Shown one piece after another: positions 28,990 to 37,674 of a stretch of DNA of 64,000 bases (positions are counted from its first letter, which is position 1; every line of letters begins with the position of its first letter). The notes below the pieces were generated by a model. That model worked only from the letters and a program-made list of their open reading frames with translations. It ran no database searches and was not told where the DNA came from. Position numbers and translations under genes: made by a program. Origin of the DNA: Boseongicola sp. SB0665_bin_10 (lineage in GTDB: Bacteria > Pseudomonadota > Alphaproteobacteria > Rhodobacterales > Rhodobacteraceae); the NCBI GenBank assembly GCA_009838075.1, contig VXSG01000053.1:48716-112715 (forward strand), given 5' to 3'.

Positions 28990-29751
28990 ATGATGAACCG
29001 CTCGCTCACGCTCAAGATCCTTTCCGCAGTGATCCTATTCGGCGCCTGGGAAATCGCGGGGCACATCCCCGTCAGCTTCGCCTTTCCGACCTTTCTCGAA
29101 TCCATGGGGGCGCTCATGCGCATGATCGGCGACGGCACGATGCTCGACGCCTATGCCGAGACCCTGAGGCCCTTGGCCGTAGGCATCGCCATTTCGGCAT
29201 TCCTGGGCATCGCCATTGGAATCTGGGTGGGGTTGAGCCGGTTCTTCGACTGGCTGTTCTCGCCGATCTTCATTGTCATGCAGGCCGCGCCGCTTGCGGC
29301 GCTCATTCCCCTTCTGGTCCTCGCCTACGGCATCGGCCTGACCTCCAAGGTGCTGGTCGTATGCATCATGGCGATGCCCGTCATCGTGCTCAACACGGCG
29401 GGAGCGGTTCGCAACACGCCGGATTCGATCAAGGAAATGGGGCGTTCCTATCTCGCAACGGACCTTGACGTCATCCTGAAGATCATCATTCCGGCCGCAT
29501 CGCCCGTGATATTCGCCGGACTGCGCCTCGGCATTTCCGCCGGCTTCATCGGCGCCATACTGGCCGAACTCAAGATCACGCCTACGGGTGTCGGCGACAT
29601 CATCACCTACAGCCGGTCCATTGCCGACTATCCCAGCATGTATGCGGCAATCTTCTCCATCATCCTTCTGGCTGTCCTGTTCCTGAATCTCCTGGAAAGG
29701 ATCGAAGCCGTGCTCTTCAAGGGGAACCAACGTGGCTATGCCTCAGACTAG
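28990..29751 (+). CDS. ABC transporter permease (NMT1/TauA-type system)
   Basis: A 253-residue inner-membrane permease with about six hydrophobic helices and the BPD_transp_1 fold typical of SsuC/TauC. The EAA-type loop lies around SIKEMGRSYLATDLDVILKI. It overlaps the ATPase gene by 20 bases. A second, distinct permease of the same class follows the ATPase, so the importer is likely a heterodimer of the two. Confidence 0.87.
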   Translation: MMNRSLTLKILSAVILFGAWEIAGHIPVSFAFPTFLESMGALMRMIGDGTMLDAYAETLRPLAVGIAISAFLGIAIGIWVGLSRFFDWLFSPIFIVMQAAPLAALIPLLVLAYGIGLTSKVLVVCIMAMPVIVLNTAGAVRNTPDSIKEMGRSYLATDLDVILKIIIPAASPVIFAGLRLGISAGFIGAILAELKITPTGVGDIITYSRSIADYPSMYAAIFSIILLAVLFLNLLERIEAVLFKGNQRGYASD

Positions 29752-30547
29752 CGCCGCCGAGACGAGTGCGGTCGCCGAGGGGGACACGACTTTCGAAATC
29801 GCCGTCTCCACACGGAACATCTCGAAGAACTTCGGCGACGTGGAAGCGTTGAACGACCTTTCGCTCGAGTTTCCGCTCGGTCAGCTGACCTCGCTCCTTG
29901 GCCCCTCGGGCTGCGGCAAGACCACGCTTCTCAAGATCATCGCGGGCCTGCTTGAACCCACGTCCGGGGAAGTCGAGGTAAACGGCCAGAAGGTCACCGG
30001 CCCGGGTCCGGATCGGGCGTTCGTGTTCCAGGACTTCGCCCTGCTGCCCTGGGCCAGCGTCATCCGCAACGTGGCATTCGGACTGGAACTGCGTGGCGTG
30101 GCGCGCTCCGAACGCGAAGCGGTCGCCGAAAGCTACATCAAGCAGGTCGGCCTCGCTGGCTTCGAGCATGCCTACCCTCACGAGCTCTCCGGCGGCATGC
30201 GCCAGAGAGTCGGGCTGGCACGCGCCCTTGCGGTCGACGCCGAGGTCCTGCTGATGGACGAACCTTTCTCGGCAGTCGATGAACAGACCCGGCGAAAGTT
30301 CCAGGAGGACCTGCTCGGCCTCGTGCAGGACCAGAAAAAGACGTTCATCTTCGTGACCCATTCGATCGAGGAAGCGGTCTATGTCTCGGACCAGGTCGCA
30401 ATTCTCCTGCCGAGGCCTAGCCGCGTCTCCGAAATCATCCGTCCCTCCAGCTTCCGCGGGAAGGGAGTCGACAACATCCGCCGCGATTCCGAGTATCTCG
30501 ACATCGTCGACGAGATCTGGGCCTCGCTTCGCCGCTATGTGGAGTGA
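29732..30547 (+). CDS. ABC transporter ATP-binding protein (NMT1/TauA-type system)
   Basis: A 271-residue SsuB/TauB-type ATPase: Walker A LGPSGCGKTTLL, Q-loop VFQDFALLPWASV, signature LSGGMRQRVGLARALA, Walker B VLLMDEPFSAVDE, switch His in FVTHSIEEAVY. The start is GTG 29732 with GGGGA upstream; an ATG two codons later is possible. It lies between two permease genes and ends four bases before the second. Confidence 0.9.
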   Translation: MAMPQTSAAETSAVAEGDTTFEIAVSTRNISKNFGDVEALNDLSLEFPLGQLTSLLGPSGCGKTTLLKIIAGLLEPTSGEVEVNGQKVTGPGPDRAFVFQDFALLPWASVIRNVAFGLELRGVARSEREAVAESYIKQVGLAGFEHAYPHELSGGMRQRVGLARALAVDAEVLLMDEPFSAVDEQTRRKFQEDLLGLVQDQKKTFIFVTHSIEEAVYVSDQVAILLPRPSRVSEIIRPSSFRGKGVDNIRRDSEYLDIVDEIWASLRRYVE

Positions 30548-30550
30548 CCG

Positions 30551-31303
30551 ATGACTCTCCTGGGATACCGCTTGCCGGGCATGTCTTCGCTGATCATCTG
30601 GGGTCTTCTGTGGGAAGTCGTCGGCCAGTCCGGCCTGACGTTCTTCATCCCGCCGCTTTCGGAGGTCGTCGCGACCCTTTTCAGCGTCATTGGCACCGAT
30701 GCCTTCCAGAAGGCCCTCGCCGAAACCGCCTACGCGTTCTGCGTGGGCGTCCTGTCCGCCATCTGCATCGGAATCCCGACAGGCATCCTGATGGGCAAGA
30801 ACCGCCTGGCAGACGAATTGCTGCTGCCATGGGTGAACGTGTTCCTCAGTGCGCCCCTGACGGCGCTCGTGCCGGTGCTGATGGTCCTGTTCGGCTTCGG
30901 CATGAGGGCCATCATCATCACGACAACGCTGTTTGCCATCTGGATCATCATACTCAACGCCCGTGCCGGCGTGAAACAGATCAACCGGTCACTGGTGGAC
31001 ATGGCGCGAAGCTTCGGCGCCTCCCCGGTAGACGCGTTCTTCAAGGTGTACCTGTGGGCCGCCCTTCCGGAGATTCTCGGTGGCATACGAATTGGCATCA
31101 TACGCGCCGTCAAGGGGGTCATCATCGGACAACTGCTGATTTCCATCGTTGGCTTCGGCGCACTGTTCGAGCTCTACGCGGCGAATTTCCTGATGGGGCA
31201 TTTCTGGGCCGTCCTGATCGTCCTGTTTGCGCTCGCATTCACGATTTCGGAGATTCTGGCATATCTTGAGCGCAGGGTTTCATACTACGCCGCCAAGCGG
31301 TGA
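30551..31303 (+). CDS. second ABC transporter permease (NMT1/TauA-type system)
   Basis: A 250-residue hydrophobic permease of the same family as the one at 28990 but clearly divergent from it. The cytoplasmic EAA loop lies around LVDMARSFGASPVDAFFKVY. It closes the operon; 206 bases later the convergent TPR-like gene ends. I saw no strong terminator in that gap, only a short GTCCGG/CCGGAC stem near 31450. Confidence 0.87.
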   Translation: MTLLGYRLPGMSSLIIWGLLWEVVGQSGLTFFIPPLSEVVATLFSVIGTDAFQKALAETAYAFCVGVLSAICIGIPTGILMGKNRLADELLLPWVNVFLSAPLTALVPVLMVLFGFGMRAIIITTTLFAIWIIILNARAGVKQINRSLVDMARSFGASPVDAFFKVYLWAALPEILGGIRIGIIRAVKGVIIGQLLISIVGFGALFELYAANFLMGHFWAVLIVLFALAFTISEILAYLERRVSYYAAKR

Positions 31304-31509
31304 CCTGCCCCGCCATGATCAGGTCGACGCGCTCCCTTTTGTCGGGCCGCCGCCCACGAACCCCGGGCTGCCTGGAAAGCGGTCATGCCCTCCCCGATCT
31401 ATTGCAGCAAGCCCGGGTCGCCACAGCGAAATCCGGATGAATGCAGAACGCCGTCCGGCCTCGCGGCAACCGGACTTGGCGACAAGCGTCCGGACCTGGC
31501 TTCACGCGT

Positions 31510-32145
31510 TCAGCCACCGGGCTTGCGACCCGGGCCCGGACTCTCCTGTTGCCGAGCACAGATGAGCAGCACGGCACCAAGCAGTTTCCGGGAATCGTCG
31601 AAGACTGCCGGACGTTCGCCGCGCCAACGTTCGTAGAGCCGGTGAGGAGAAGGGGCTCCTGCCTCGGCCGCCTCGAGCGCCTGACCCGCTTCGGTGACGA
31701 AATTGGCGATTCGCGCCCGCATGCTGGCCTCGTACGTCTTCCTGTGCCGGGTTTCCATCCGCATGTGGAAGAGCGAACTGCGCACGCGCGGCCGGAATTC
31801 GAGCCCGTCCAGCACCCCAGGCACGTCGGCCCAGAGTCTGCGCGCAAGCGCGTAGTGCCTTGAGGCGCGACCGAACTGGCCTGCCTCCCTGGCAATGAAC
31901 CCGACGTTTGCAATGCTTGTCGCCATGCGCGGGTCGCCGCGATGGAAGAAGAAGCTTGCGAGATACCATGCCAACAGGAACTGTCTTCGCGCGAGCGAAA
32001 CATCGCCACTCGCCCAGGCGGCATTGCCGCGCTCCTGCCAGCGTTCCCACAGGATGTCCGAGCGCCGCCAGCCGGCGGCCAGTGCCGCCCGCCATTCGGA
32101 ACTGCCAGCCTTAGATTCCGAGGTACGCCGAGCGAACATGTTCAT
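31510..32145 (-). CDS. TPR-like protein of unknown function downstream of livF
   Basis: A 211-residue soluble, arginine-rich helical protein. The region ERWQERGNAAWASGDVSLAR followed by NVGFIAREAGQFGRASRHYA reads like two tetratricopeptide-type helix pairs. It has no signal peptide. The ATG at 32145 lies inside the end of livF (about 35 bases overlap), so it is translated with the Liv transporter; the second ATG at 32139 is an alternative. Function unknown. Some open frames in the other registers cover the same bases, but only this one gives a sensible helical-repeat translation. Confidence 0.6.
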   Translation of the reverse strand: MNMFARRTSESKAGSSEWRAALAAGWRRSDILWERWQERGNAAWASGDVSLARRQFLLAWYLASFFFHRGDPRMATSIANVGFIAREAGQFGRASRHYALARRLWADVPGVLDGLEFRPRVRSSLFHMRMETRHRKTYEASMRARIANFVTEAGQALEAAEAGAPSPHRLYERWRGERPAVFDDSRKLLGAVLLICARQQESPGPGRKPGG

Positions 32146-32818
32146 TGTCGTGCAGTTCGTCTGCCGGGCCTTCCAGGACGAGTGACCCCGTTTCGAGGAC
32201 ATACGCGTAATCCGCAAGCTCGAGTGCCAGCTCCGCGTTCTGTTCGACGAGGATGACCGGCACGCCCCGAGCGTTGATTTCACCGATGATCGTCGCGATC
32301 TCCTCGACGATCTTCGGAGCGAGACCCATGGATGGCTCGTCCATCAGGAGAAGCTTCGGTCCGGCCATGAGGGCGCGGCCGATCACCAGCATCTGCTGTT
32401 CGCCTCCGGACATGGTCTTGGCCAGCTGCGTGCGCCGTTCGAGAAGCAGCGGAAACCGGTCGTAGACCGCATCGAGGTCCCGCGCGACCGCTTCGCTTTC
32501 CCGGCGCAGGAACGCTCCGGTCCGGAGGTTTTCCTCGACCGTCAGGGCCGGGAAAATGCGACGTCCCTCCGGCACGTGGGCGATGCCCCGGGCGACGATT
32601 TGGTCGGGGTCCAGTTGATCGATCCGTTCTCCGGCGAAATGGATCTCGCCTTCGCGGAGCCTTGCCAGGCCCGAAATCGCCCGCAGGGTCGTCGTCTTCC
32701 CCGCGCCGTTGCTTCCGATTATTGTGACGATCCGGCCGTCCGGAACGTTGAGCGAAATGTCGCGGATCGCCGATACCTTGCCGTAGGCAACTGCCACGGT
32801 TCTCAGTTCAAGCAACAT
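32111..32818 (-). CDS. livF: branched-chain-type ABC transporter ATP-binding protein
   Basis: A 235-residue LivF-class ATPase: Walker A IGSNGAGKTTTLRAISG, signature MSGGEQQMLVIGRALM, Walker B LLLMDEPSMGLAPKIVEEI, and the typical HVPEGRRIFPALTVEENL. The ATG at 32818 overlaps the livG end by 11 bases. An open frame extends 24 codons upstream but only repeats livG sequence. Part of a five-component importer for amino acids, amides or urea-like solutes. Confidence 0.92.
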   Translation of the reverse strand: MLLELRTVAVAYGKVSAIRDISLNVPDGRIVTIIGSNGAGKTTTLRAISGLARLREGEIHFAGERIDQLDPDQIVARGIAHVPEGRRIFPALTVEENLRTGAFLRRESEAVARDLDAVYDRFPLLLERRTQLAKTMSGGEQQMLVIGRALMAGPKLLLMDEPSMGLAPKIVEEIATIIGEINARGVPVILVEQNAELALELADYAYVLETGSLVLEGPADELHDNEHVRSAYLGI

Positions 32819-33578
32819 GGCGCGCACCCCCGAGGTAGGCCTCGATGACGTCCGGGTGGTGACGGATTTCCTGCGGGTTGCCTTCTGCAAGGAGCCGACC
32901 GAAACTCATGCAGGTGATCCGATCGCAGAGCCCCATGATCGCGTGCATGTCGTGCTCGACGAGGAGAATCGTGACCCCGGTGTTCCTGAGCTTGACCATC
33001 AGCTCCATCATCCGGCCGGTCTCTTCCGGGTTCATTCCCGTGAAAGGTTCATCGAGAAGCACCACGTCGGGGCGCGCGGCCAGCGCGACCGCCATGCCAA
33101 GCGCTCTCTGATGGCCATGGGGAAGTTCGCCCGCCAACTCGTCGGCGAGTCCGGACAGTCCGAAGAAGTCAAGCGCCTCCTCTGCACGGGCGCGGGCGGC
33201 GCGACGGTTTGCCTTGTCCACACCTGCCATCGCCGCGAAGATGTTTGGCGGGAAACTCATGTGGGTGCCGACCAGCGCGTTTTCCAGGACCGAGAGTTCG
33301 GCGAAAAGCGTCGAGTGCTGAAAGGTCCGAACGACGCCGCGCCGGGCGACCTCGTACATCCTGAGCCCGGATATCGTTTCGCCGCGGAGCCGGACCGCGC
33401 CGCCGGTCGGCTCATAGAAGCCCGACACGACATTGAAGGTGGTCGTCTTGCCTGCGCCGTTCGGGCCGATCAACCCGTGAATCGCGCCGCGCTCGACCTT
33501 GAACGAAAGGCGGTCGATCGCAGTCAGTCCCCCGAAGCGCATGGTCAGGCTGTCAATCTCGAGAACGGGCGGGGCCAT
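32808..33578 (-). CDS. livG: branched-chain-type ABC transporter ATP-binding protein
   Basis: A 256-residue LivG-class ATPase: Walker A IGPNGAGKTTTFNVVSGF, the LivG-type signature LPHGHQRALGMAVALA, Walker B VVLLDEPFTGMNPEE and the switch His in LLVEHDMHAIMGLCD. It lies eight bases after the livM stop and overlaps livF. Confidence 0.92.
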   Translation of the reverse strand: MAPPVLEIDSLTMRFGGLTAIDRLSFKVERGAIHGLIGPNGAGKTTTFNVVSGFYEPTGGAVRLRGETISGLRMYEVARRGVVRTFQHSTLFAELSVLENALVGTHMSFPPNIFAAMAGVDKANRRAARARAEEALDFFGLSGLADELAGELPHGHQRALGMAVALAARPDVVLLDEPFTGMNPEETGRMMELMVKLRNTGVTILLVEHDMHAIMGLCDRITCMSFGRLLAEGNPQEIRHHPDVIEAYLGGARHVA

Positions 33579-33586
33579 CTGTCACG

Positions 33587-34585
33587 CTACTCTGTTGCCT
33601 GGGTTTCGCCGACTTTCTTCTTCCTCGCGTTTTGCCAGGAAAGCGCGCCACGGACGAGGCTTTCGAGACCCTTGGGCATGAACAGCACCGAAAGGATCAG
33701 GATGAGCCCGTATATGAGCGGCCGCATCTGCTCGAATCCCGCCTCGCGCAGGACGATCTCGTTGAGAATGGTGAGAACCACGCAGCCGAGGATCGGCCCG
33801 TAGAAGGTTGCGGTTCCGCCGACGATCGTCCAGGTCAGAACGAACACCATCTGCTCCACGTCAAAGCTGTTGGGATTGATGGTGCCGATGTAGTGCGCCA
33901 GGAGCGCGCCCGACAACCCCGCGAAACCAGAGGCGAGAACAAAGGCGAGCGTGCGGTAGGCCCGTACGTTGACGCCGGACGCCTCAGCGAGCCTGTCCTG
34001 CCAGTGGACCGCGTGGAAGGTGAGACCGACGGGTGAGCGCTCGATCCTCCACATGATCCAGAGCGACACCCCGACCACGGCGAGGGCAAGGTAGTAGTAG
34101 CTGACCGGTTCGAAGAAATCGAAGGCATAGATGCCGATGTCGAAATCCGGCATCGGATCGATCTTCTTTATTCCCTTGGGGCCGCCAAAAGGGTCCCGGA
34201 AACGTTTCCAGAGCAACCGTATGATCTCGCCTGCGGCGAAGCTTCCGATCAGGAAGTAGAAGCCCTTCATGCGGAACAGCGGGAAGCTGAGGGCCAGCGC
34301 GACCATCGCCGCCGTGACGGCCCCGAGGAGCATCGAGACCGGTACGTAGACGCCGAGGCGCTTGGACAGCAGCGCCGATGCATAGGCCCCTACCCCCATG
34401 ATCACCACGTGGCCGAGCGACCACTCGCCGGTGAGGGTAAGAAGCCTGTAGGACGCGACGACCAGGACGTTGATGGTCAGGAAGACCAGGATTTCCTGCT
34501 GCGAGAAGCTCAGCGCATGGGGCAGCGCGAGCAAGACCGCCCCGAGCCCGAGAATTGCCGCAAGACTTGTCACTGAACTATGCAC
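33587..34585 (-). CDS. livM: branched-chain-type ABC transporter permease
   Basis: A 332-residue LivM-class permease with eight or more hydrophobic segments and the family marks TGEWSLGHVVIMGVGAYASA and GFAGLSGALLAHYIGTINP. The start is GTG 34585 within the end of livH (GTGCATAG overlap of eight bases). Confidence 0.9.
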   Translation of the reverse strand: MHSSVTSLAAILGLGAVLLALPHALSFSQQEILVFLTINVLVVASYRLLTLTGEWSLGHVVIMGVGAYASALLSKRLGVYVPVSMLLGAVTAAMVALALSFPLFRMKGFYFLIGSFAAGEIIRLLWKRFRDPFGGPKGIKKIDPMPDFDIGIYAFDFFEPVSYYYLALAVVGVSLWIMWRIERSPVGLTFHAVHWQDRLAEASGVNVRAYRTLAFVLASGFAGLSGALLAHYIGTINPNSFDVEQMVFVLTWTIVGGTATFYGPILGCVVLTILNEIVLREAGFEQMRPLIYGLILILSVLFMPKGLESLVRGALSWQNARKKKVGETQATE

Positions 34586-35447
34586 GATCCGTTGATCCGA
34601 ACAGGCCGGTAGGCTTGACGATCAGCACGACCAGCAGCAGCAGCAGACCGACGATGTCCGCGATGACCCCGTCAAAGAAGGTTGTGACGAATGTGTGGAC
34701 GAAGGCATAGGCGACGGCCACGATGACAGCGCCCTCGAGCGATCCGATCCCGCCGACGATGATCACGATGAAGGCGGTGACGATGACGGAATGGCCCATG
34801 TGCGGGTTGACCGAAATCAGGGGTGCGGTCAGGGCGCCCGCGACGCCCGCGAGGGCCGCGCCGATGAACATCGCGATTCGAGCGGTCTGGTTGATCGAGA
34901 TTCCCTGCAGTGCCGCCGCCTCCGGATCCTGGGCACTGGCCCGCAGCGCCCAGCCGAAGCGTGTCCTCTTGAGGAACGCCCAAAGACTCGCGAGGAGCAC
35001 CACTGCAGCGAGGATCACGGCCAGCCTGAAGACGGGAAGCCTGACCTTCTCGGATATGACAATGACGTCCTGGGTCACGGGCGGCACATGTTCCATGCGC
35101 ACGCCGAACCCCATGGACACCAACGCCTGCAGGATCATCAGGAATCCGATCGAGGCGACGAGCCCGCCAAGCGGATTGTCTCGGAGCGGTCGAAAGAACG
35201 CCCGTTCCATGCCGAGACCGACGATGCCGACGAATGTCATCCCGACCGCCACAGCCACCAGGTAAGGGAGGTTCCAGTCCGCGTAGACCGCGACGATCGC
35301 GTATGCGCCAAGCATGAAGAGTTCGCCATGGGCAAAGTTGATCACCCCCATGACGCCAAAAATCAGAACCAGGCCGACAGCCACGAGGGCTGTGTAGCTG
35401 GCGGCATAAAGGGCGTTCAGCCCGGTCTGCGCGAGAAGTTCAACCAT
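34578..35447 (-). CDS. livH: branched-chain-type ABC transporter permease
   Basis: A 289-residue LivH-class permease: INFAHGELFMLGAYAIVAVY near the N-terminus and VIIVGGIGSLEGAVIVAVAY near the C-terminus are diagnostic. ATG with AGGA upstream. It is separated from the binding-protein gene by about 100 bases that hold a hairpin. Confidence 0.9.
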   Translation of the reverse strand: MVELLAQTGLNALYAASYTALVAVGLVLIFGVMGVINFAHGELFMLGAYAIVAVYADWNLPYLVAVAVGMTFVGIVGLGMERAFFRPLRDNPLGGLVASIGFLMILQALVSMGFGVRMEHVPPVTQDVIVISEKVRLPVFRLAVILAAVVLLASLWAFLKRTRFGWALRASAQDPEAAALQGISINQTARIAMFIGAALAGVAGALTAPLISVNPHMGHSVIVTAFIVIIVGGIGSLEGAVIVAVAYAFVHTFVTTFFDGVIADIVGLLLLLVVLIVKPTGLFGSTDRA

Positions 35448-35476
35448 CGTCCTGCAACAGGTTCAGTCCGGAGCTT

Positions 35477-35508
35477 CGGGCGGTGCGCAGGGAGAAACGC
35501 ACCACCCG
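35477..35508 (-). promoter_or_regulatory. intercistronic hairpin between binding protein and livH
   Basis: Arms 35477-35487 and 35498-35508 pair over 11 bases with one mismatch around a 10-base loop, 37 bases after the binding-protein stop. No T-run follows on the minus strand. Confidence 0.68.
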
Positions 35509-35545
35509 TGGGGATATCGCAGAGCGACGTTGCGCGAAATCCGCC

Positions 35546-36853
35546 CTATGATCGCTGGTCCCACATCTGCCCGTAGGCGGCCATGTGCTTCTTCAGCAGT
35601 TCACCGTGCTTGGCGTACCACTCGGGAATCGAGCGGAATTCCTTGATCGTCGCCTTGCCGCCCTCGATGACGACGATGGGCCAGTTGCCGACGAGGGCAT
35701 TGTCGATCCCGAAGAGATCCTTGCCCCACCAGTCCGCTTCGCCGAAGGCGTGGAGACCGGTGCCTCCCTCCTTCATCGCTGCAAGAACCGCGTCCGGTTC
35801 GGCCGAGCCTGCCCTTTCCGCGCCTGCCTTCCAGAGATCCATGATCGAGGCATACTCCCAGCTCACCGCTCCCCACTGGTCGGCACCGTAGCGAGACGCG
35901 TATTCCGCGTAGAACTCGTTCGGCATCCGGAAGTTGATGTTCTCGTCATTCAGCGCCGGATCGTCGAAATCCGGGAACTGGAAGACGAAGCCTTCCATGA
36001 ACTCCTCGGAAGTCTTGGCAACGATCTGCTGGTAGAAGTCCGCGGTGCAAGAAATTACCTGTCCACCGTAACCCTGCTGGAACAGTTGCTCACAGATCGG
36101 GTGGACGTAGTCCGCGTAGCAGGTATCGAGGCACACGATGTCCGGATTGCCGGAAATCAACCGCGTCACCACCGGCGCGAAATCCGTGGTCGCCGGGTCG
36201 AAGAGCAGGGGGTCGTCCTGCATCTCGATGCCAGCCGCCTCGAATGCAGCCAGATATGTCGCGACCGAGGGCAGTCCGAGGGCGTCGTCCTGGGCACACA
36301 TGACGGCAGTCTTGAGTTCCGGCATGTTGTCCGCCAGCCACTCGACGCCGGTCACGTTGTAGATCGGGTGCACCTCGCACGGCGCGATCAGGGTCGTCGT
36401 GTCGGGTGAGAGATCCGATGGTAGCAGGGTCGAGAACAGCATGCCGGTCCTGTCGGCCACCGGTTGCGCGCCAGGCCAGGTGTCGCCACCCAGCATCATG
36501 ATGAACTTGACCCCGTCCTCGCGGATCAGCTTGGTCGCGCCCGTCCGCGCCTTGGTCGGATCGTACTCGTTGTCGTAAGCCACGAACTCAACCGCGTGGG
36601 CCTCGCCTCCGATGTTGATGCCTCCGGCCGCGTTTATCCAATCGCCCCAGATCAGGCATCCGTCGAGTCCAGGCTTGCCCCACGCCGCCACCGGGCCGGT
36701 CAGCGGAGCGAGAAACCCGATCTTGACCACCTTGTCAGCCGCGAACGCCGTTCGCGGCAGAACCGCCGCCGCCGCCGCGGACCCCGCCATAGCTACACCT
36801 GAACCCAGCAACCTGCGGCGCGTAAGACCGTCTTTGAACATCTTGGCAAACAT
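35546..36853 (-). CDS. livK: Tat-exported branched-chain/amide-type solute-binding protein
   Basis: A 435-residue periplasmic binding protein of the LivJ/LivK-AmiC-UrtA class (KIGFLAPLTGPVAAWG at the mature start, EFVAYDNEYDPTKARTGATK later). The export signal is of twin-arginine type: TRRRLLGSGVAMAGSAAAAA ending in AFA. The strong AGGAGG before ATG 36853 supports the start; an ATG at 36841 is a second option. The ligand is unknown; the class covers branched-chain amino acids, urea and short amides. Confidence 0.88.
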   Translation of the reverse strand: MFAKMFKDGLTRRRLLGSGVAMAGSAAAAAVLPRTAFAADKVVKIGFLAPLTGPVAAWGKPGLDGCLIWGDWINAAGGINIGGEAHAVEFVAYDNEYDPTKARTGATKLIREDGVKFIMMLGGDTWPGAQPVADRTGMLFSTLLPSDLSPDTTTLIAPCEVHPIYNVTGVEWLADNMPELKTAVMCAQDDALGLPSVATYLAAFEAAGIEMQDDPLLFDPATTDFAPVVTRLISGNPDIVCLDTCYADYVHPICEQLFQQGYGGQVISCTADFYQQIVAKTSEEFMEGFVFQFPDFDDPALNDENINFRMPNEFYAEYASRYGADQWGAVSWEYASIMDLWKAGAERAGSAEPDAVLAAMKEGGTGLHAFGEADWWGKDLFGIDNALVGNWPIVVIEGGKATIKEFRSIPEWYAKHGELLKKHMAAYGQMWDQRS

Positions 36854-37622
36854 CTTGTTTCCTCCTGGTTCTTTGACTTGTCAGCCGAGTCAGCCTCGTG
36901 CCTGGCGAGAATCGTCACGTCATGTCTTCAATGCCTGCCTAACCACATCTATACCAAATCATTCATTCCGAATGGCTTTGCCCTGAAGTGTAGGCAAAAT
37001 CTGCGCCAATTTCAAGCAAAGTTAATCCAATATGACAGAAGAGGCTTGGCGGTGGATCAGAATTGGTCGAATCTGCTTGTCCCACTCTTGCTGCGACTTC
37101 ACGACATGCCATGTCAGCGGCCGCGCGCCGGGACCGCCCGCTCGGCGCTTCGGCAGGGTCATGACCGCAGGAATTGGTCCGGATTCCGACGATTGGGAAC
37201 GATGTCTCGGGTGGGGACGGATTCTCGGCATTCAGGCCTGGCACAGCAAGCGCGTCCCTCGACGACATCGCATTGCCGCGCGGACTCAAGCGCCAGGTCG
37301 AGACCAGGGAGCCTGGCATTGGACGCCGCCCCGAGCCGCTTCCGTTTCCGCCGAATCAGGAATTTGTCCCGGTGAATTTGGGAGCGCGTCCTCGGCAGGA
37401 CGTGGTACCGGGATGAGTCCGGGCTTTCCGCCCCCGAATGGCTCGACGGCGTCGGCCAGGAGGACATGTCCCGCCGCGCTGCGGCCCCTTCCGCCTGTTT
37501 CCGCCCGCCTGCTTCCTAGGCCGGAGCACGATCCCAAGGCACATGTCAGAACATCAAGGGCAGCCGTCAATGCACCCACCCTGGATCGGGACCGCTCCAA
37601 GGCACCGCCTCTTCGGGAAGGC
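36854..37622. other. 770-base gap with promoter region, otherwise no gene supported
   Basis: Only the 36950-37080 part is AT-richer and shows promoter-like sequence (see the next entry) and a TTAATCCAAT site at 37022-37031. From 37100 to 37620 both strands carry open frames, but these translate to arginine/proline-rich sequence without recognisable domains. No RNA gene or mobile-element end was seen; a decayed gene is possible. Confidence 0.5.
36987..37015 (-). promoter_or_regulatory. sigma70-like promoter for the liv operon
   Basis: On the minus strand, TTGAAA (37015-37010), a 17-base spacer and TACACT (36992-36987) form a good vegetative promoter about 135 bases upstream of the livK ATG. 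Confidence 0.5.
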
Positions 37623-37644
37623 GGCCTCCGCTGTCGCGGAGGCC
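37623..37644 (-). terminator. hairpin downstream of the pyrimidine-locus binding protein
   Basis: Perfect nine-base arms GGCCTCCGC (37623-37631) and GCGGAGGCC (37636-37644) around a TGTC loop, 30 bases past the gene stop. The gene is the last of its operon, so this may act as a terminator, although no T-run follows. Confidence 0.6.
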
Positions 37645-37674
37645 ACTTCACTCATGGCGATGAACCGAAACGCG

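Noticed and set aside
37100..37620. Possible coding region on either strand before the pyrimidine-locus binding protein
   Set aside because: All frames translate to low-complexity Arg/Pro/Ala-rich sequence with no ribosome-binding site or homology I can recognise.
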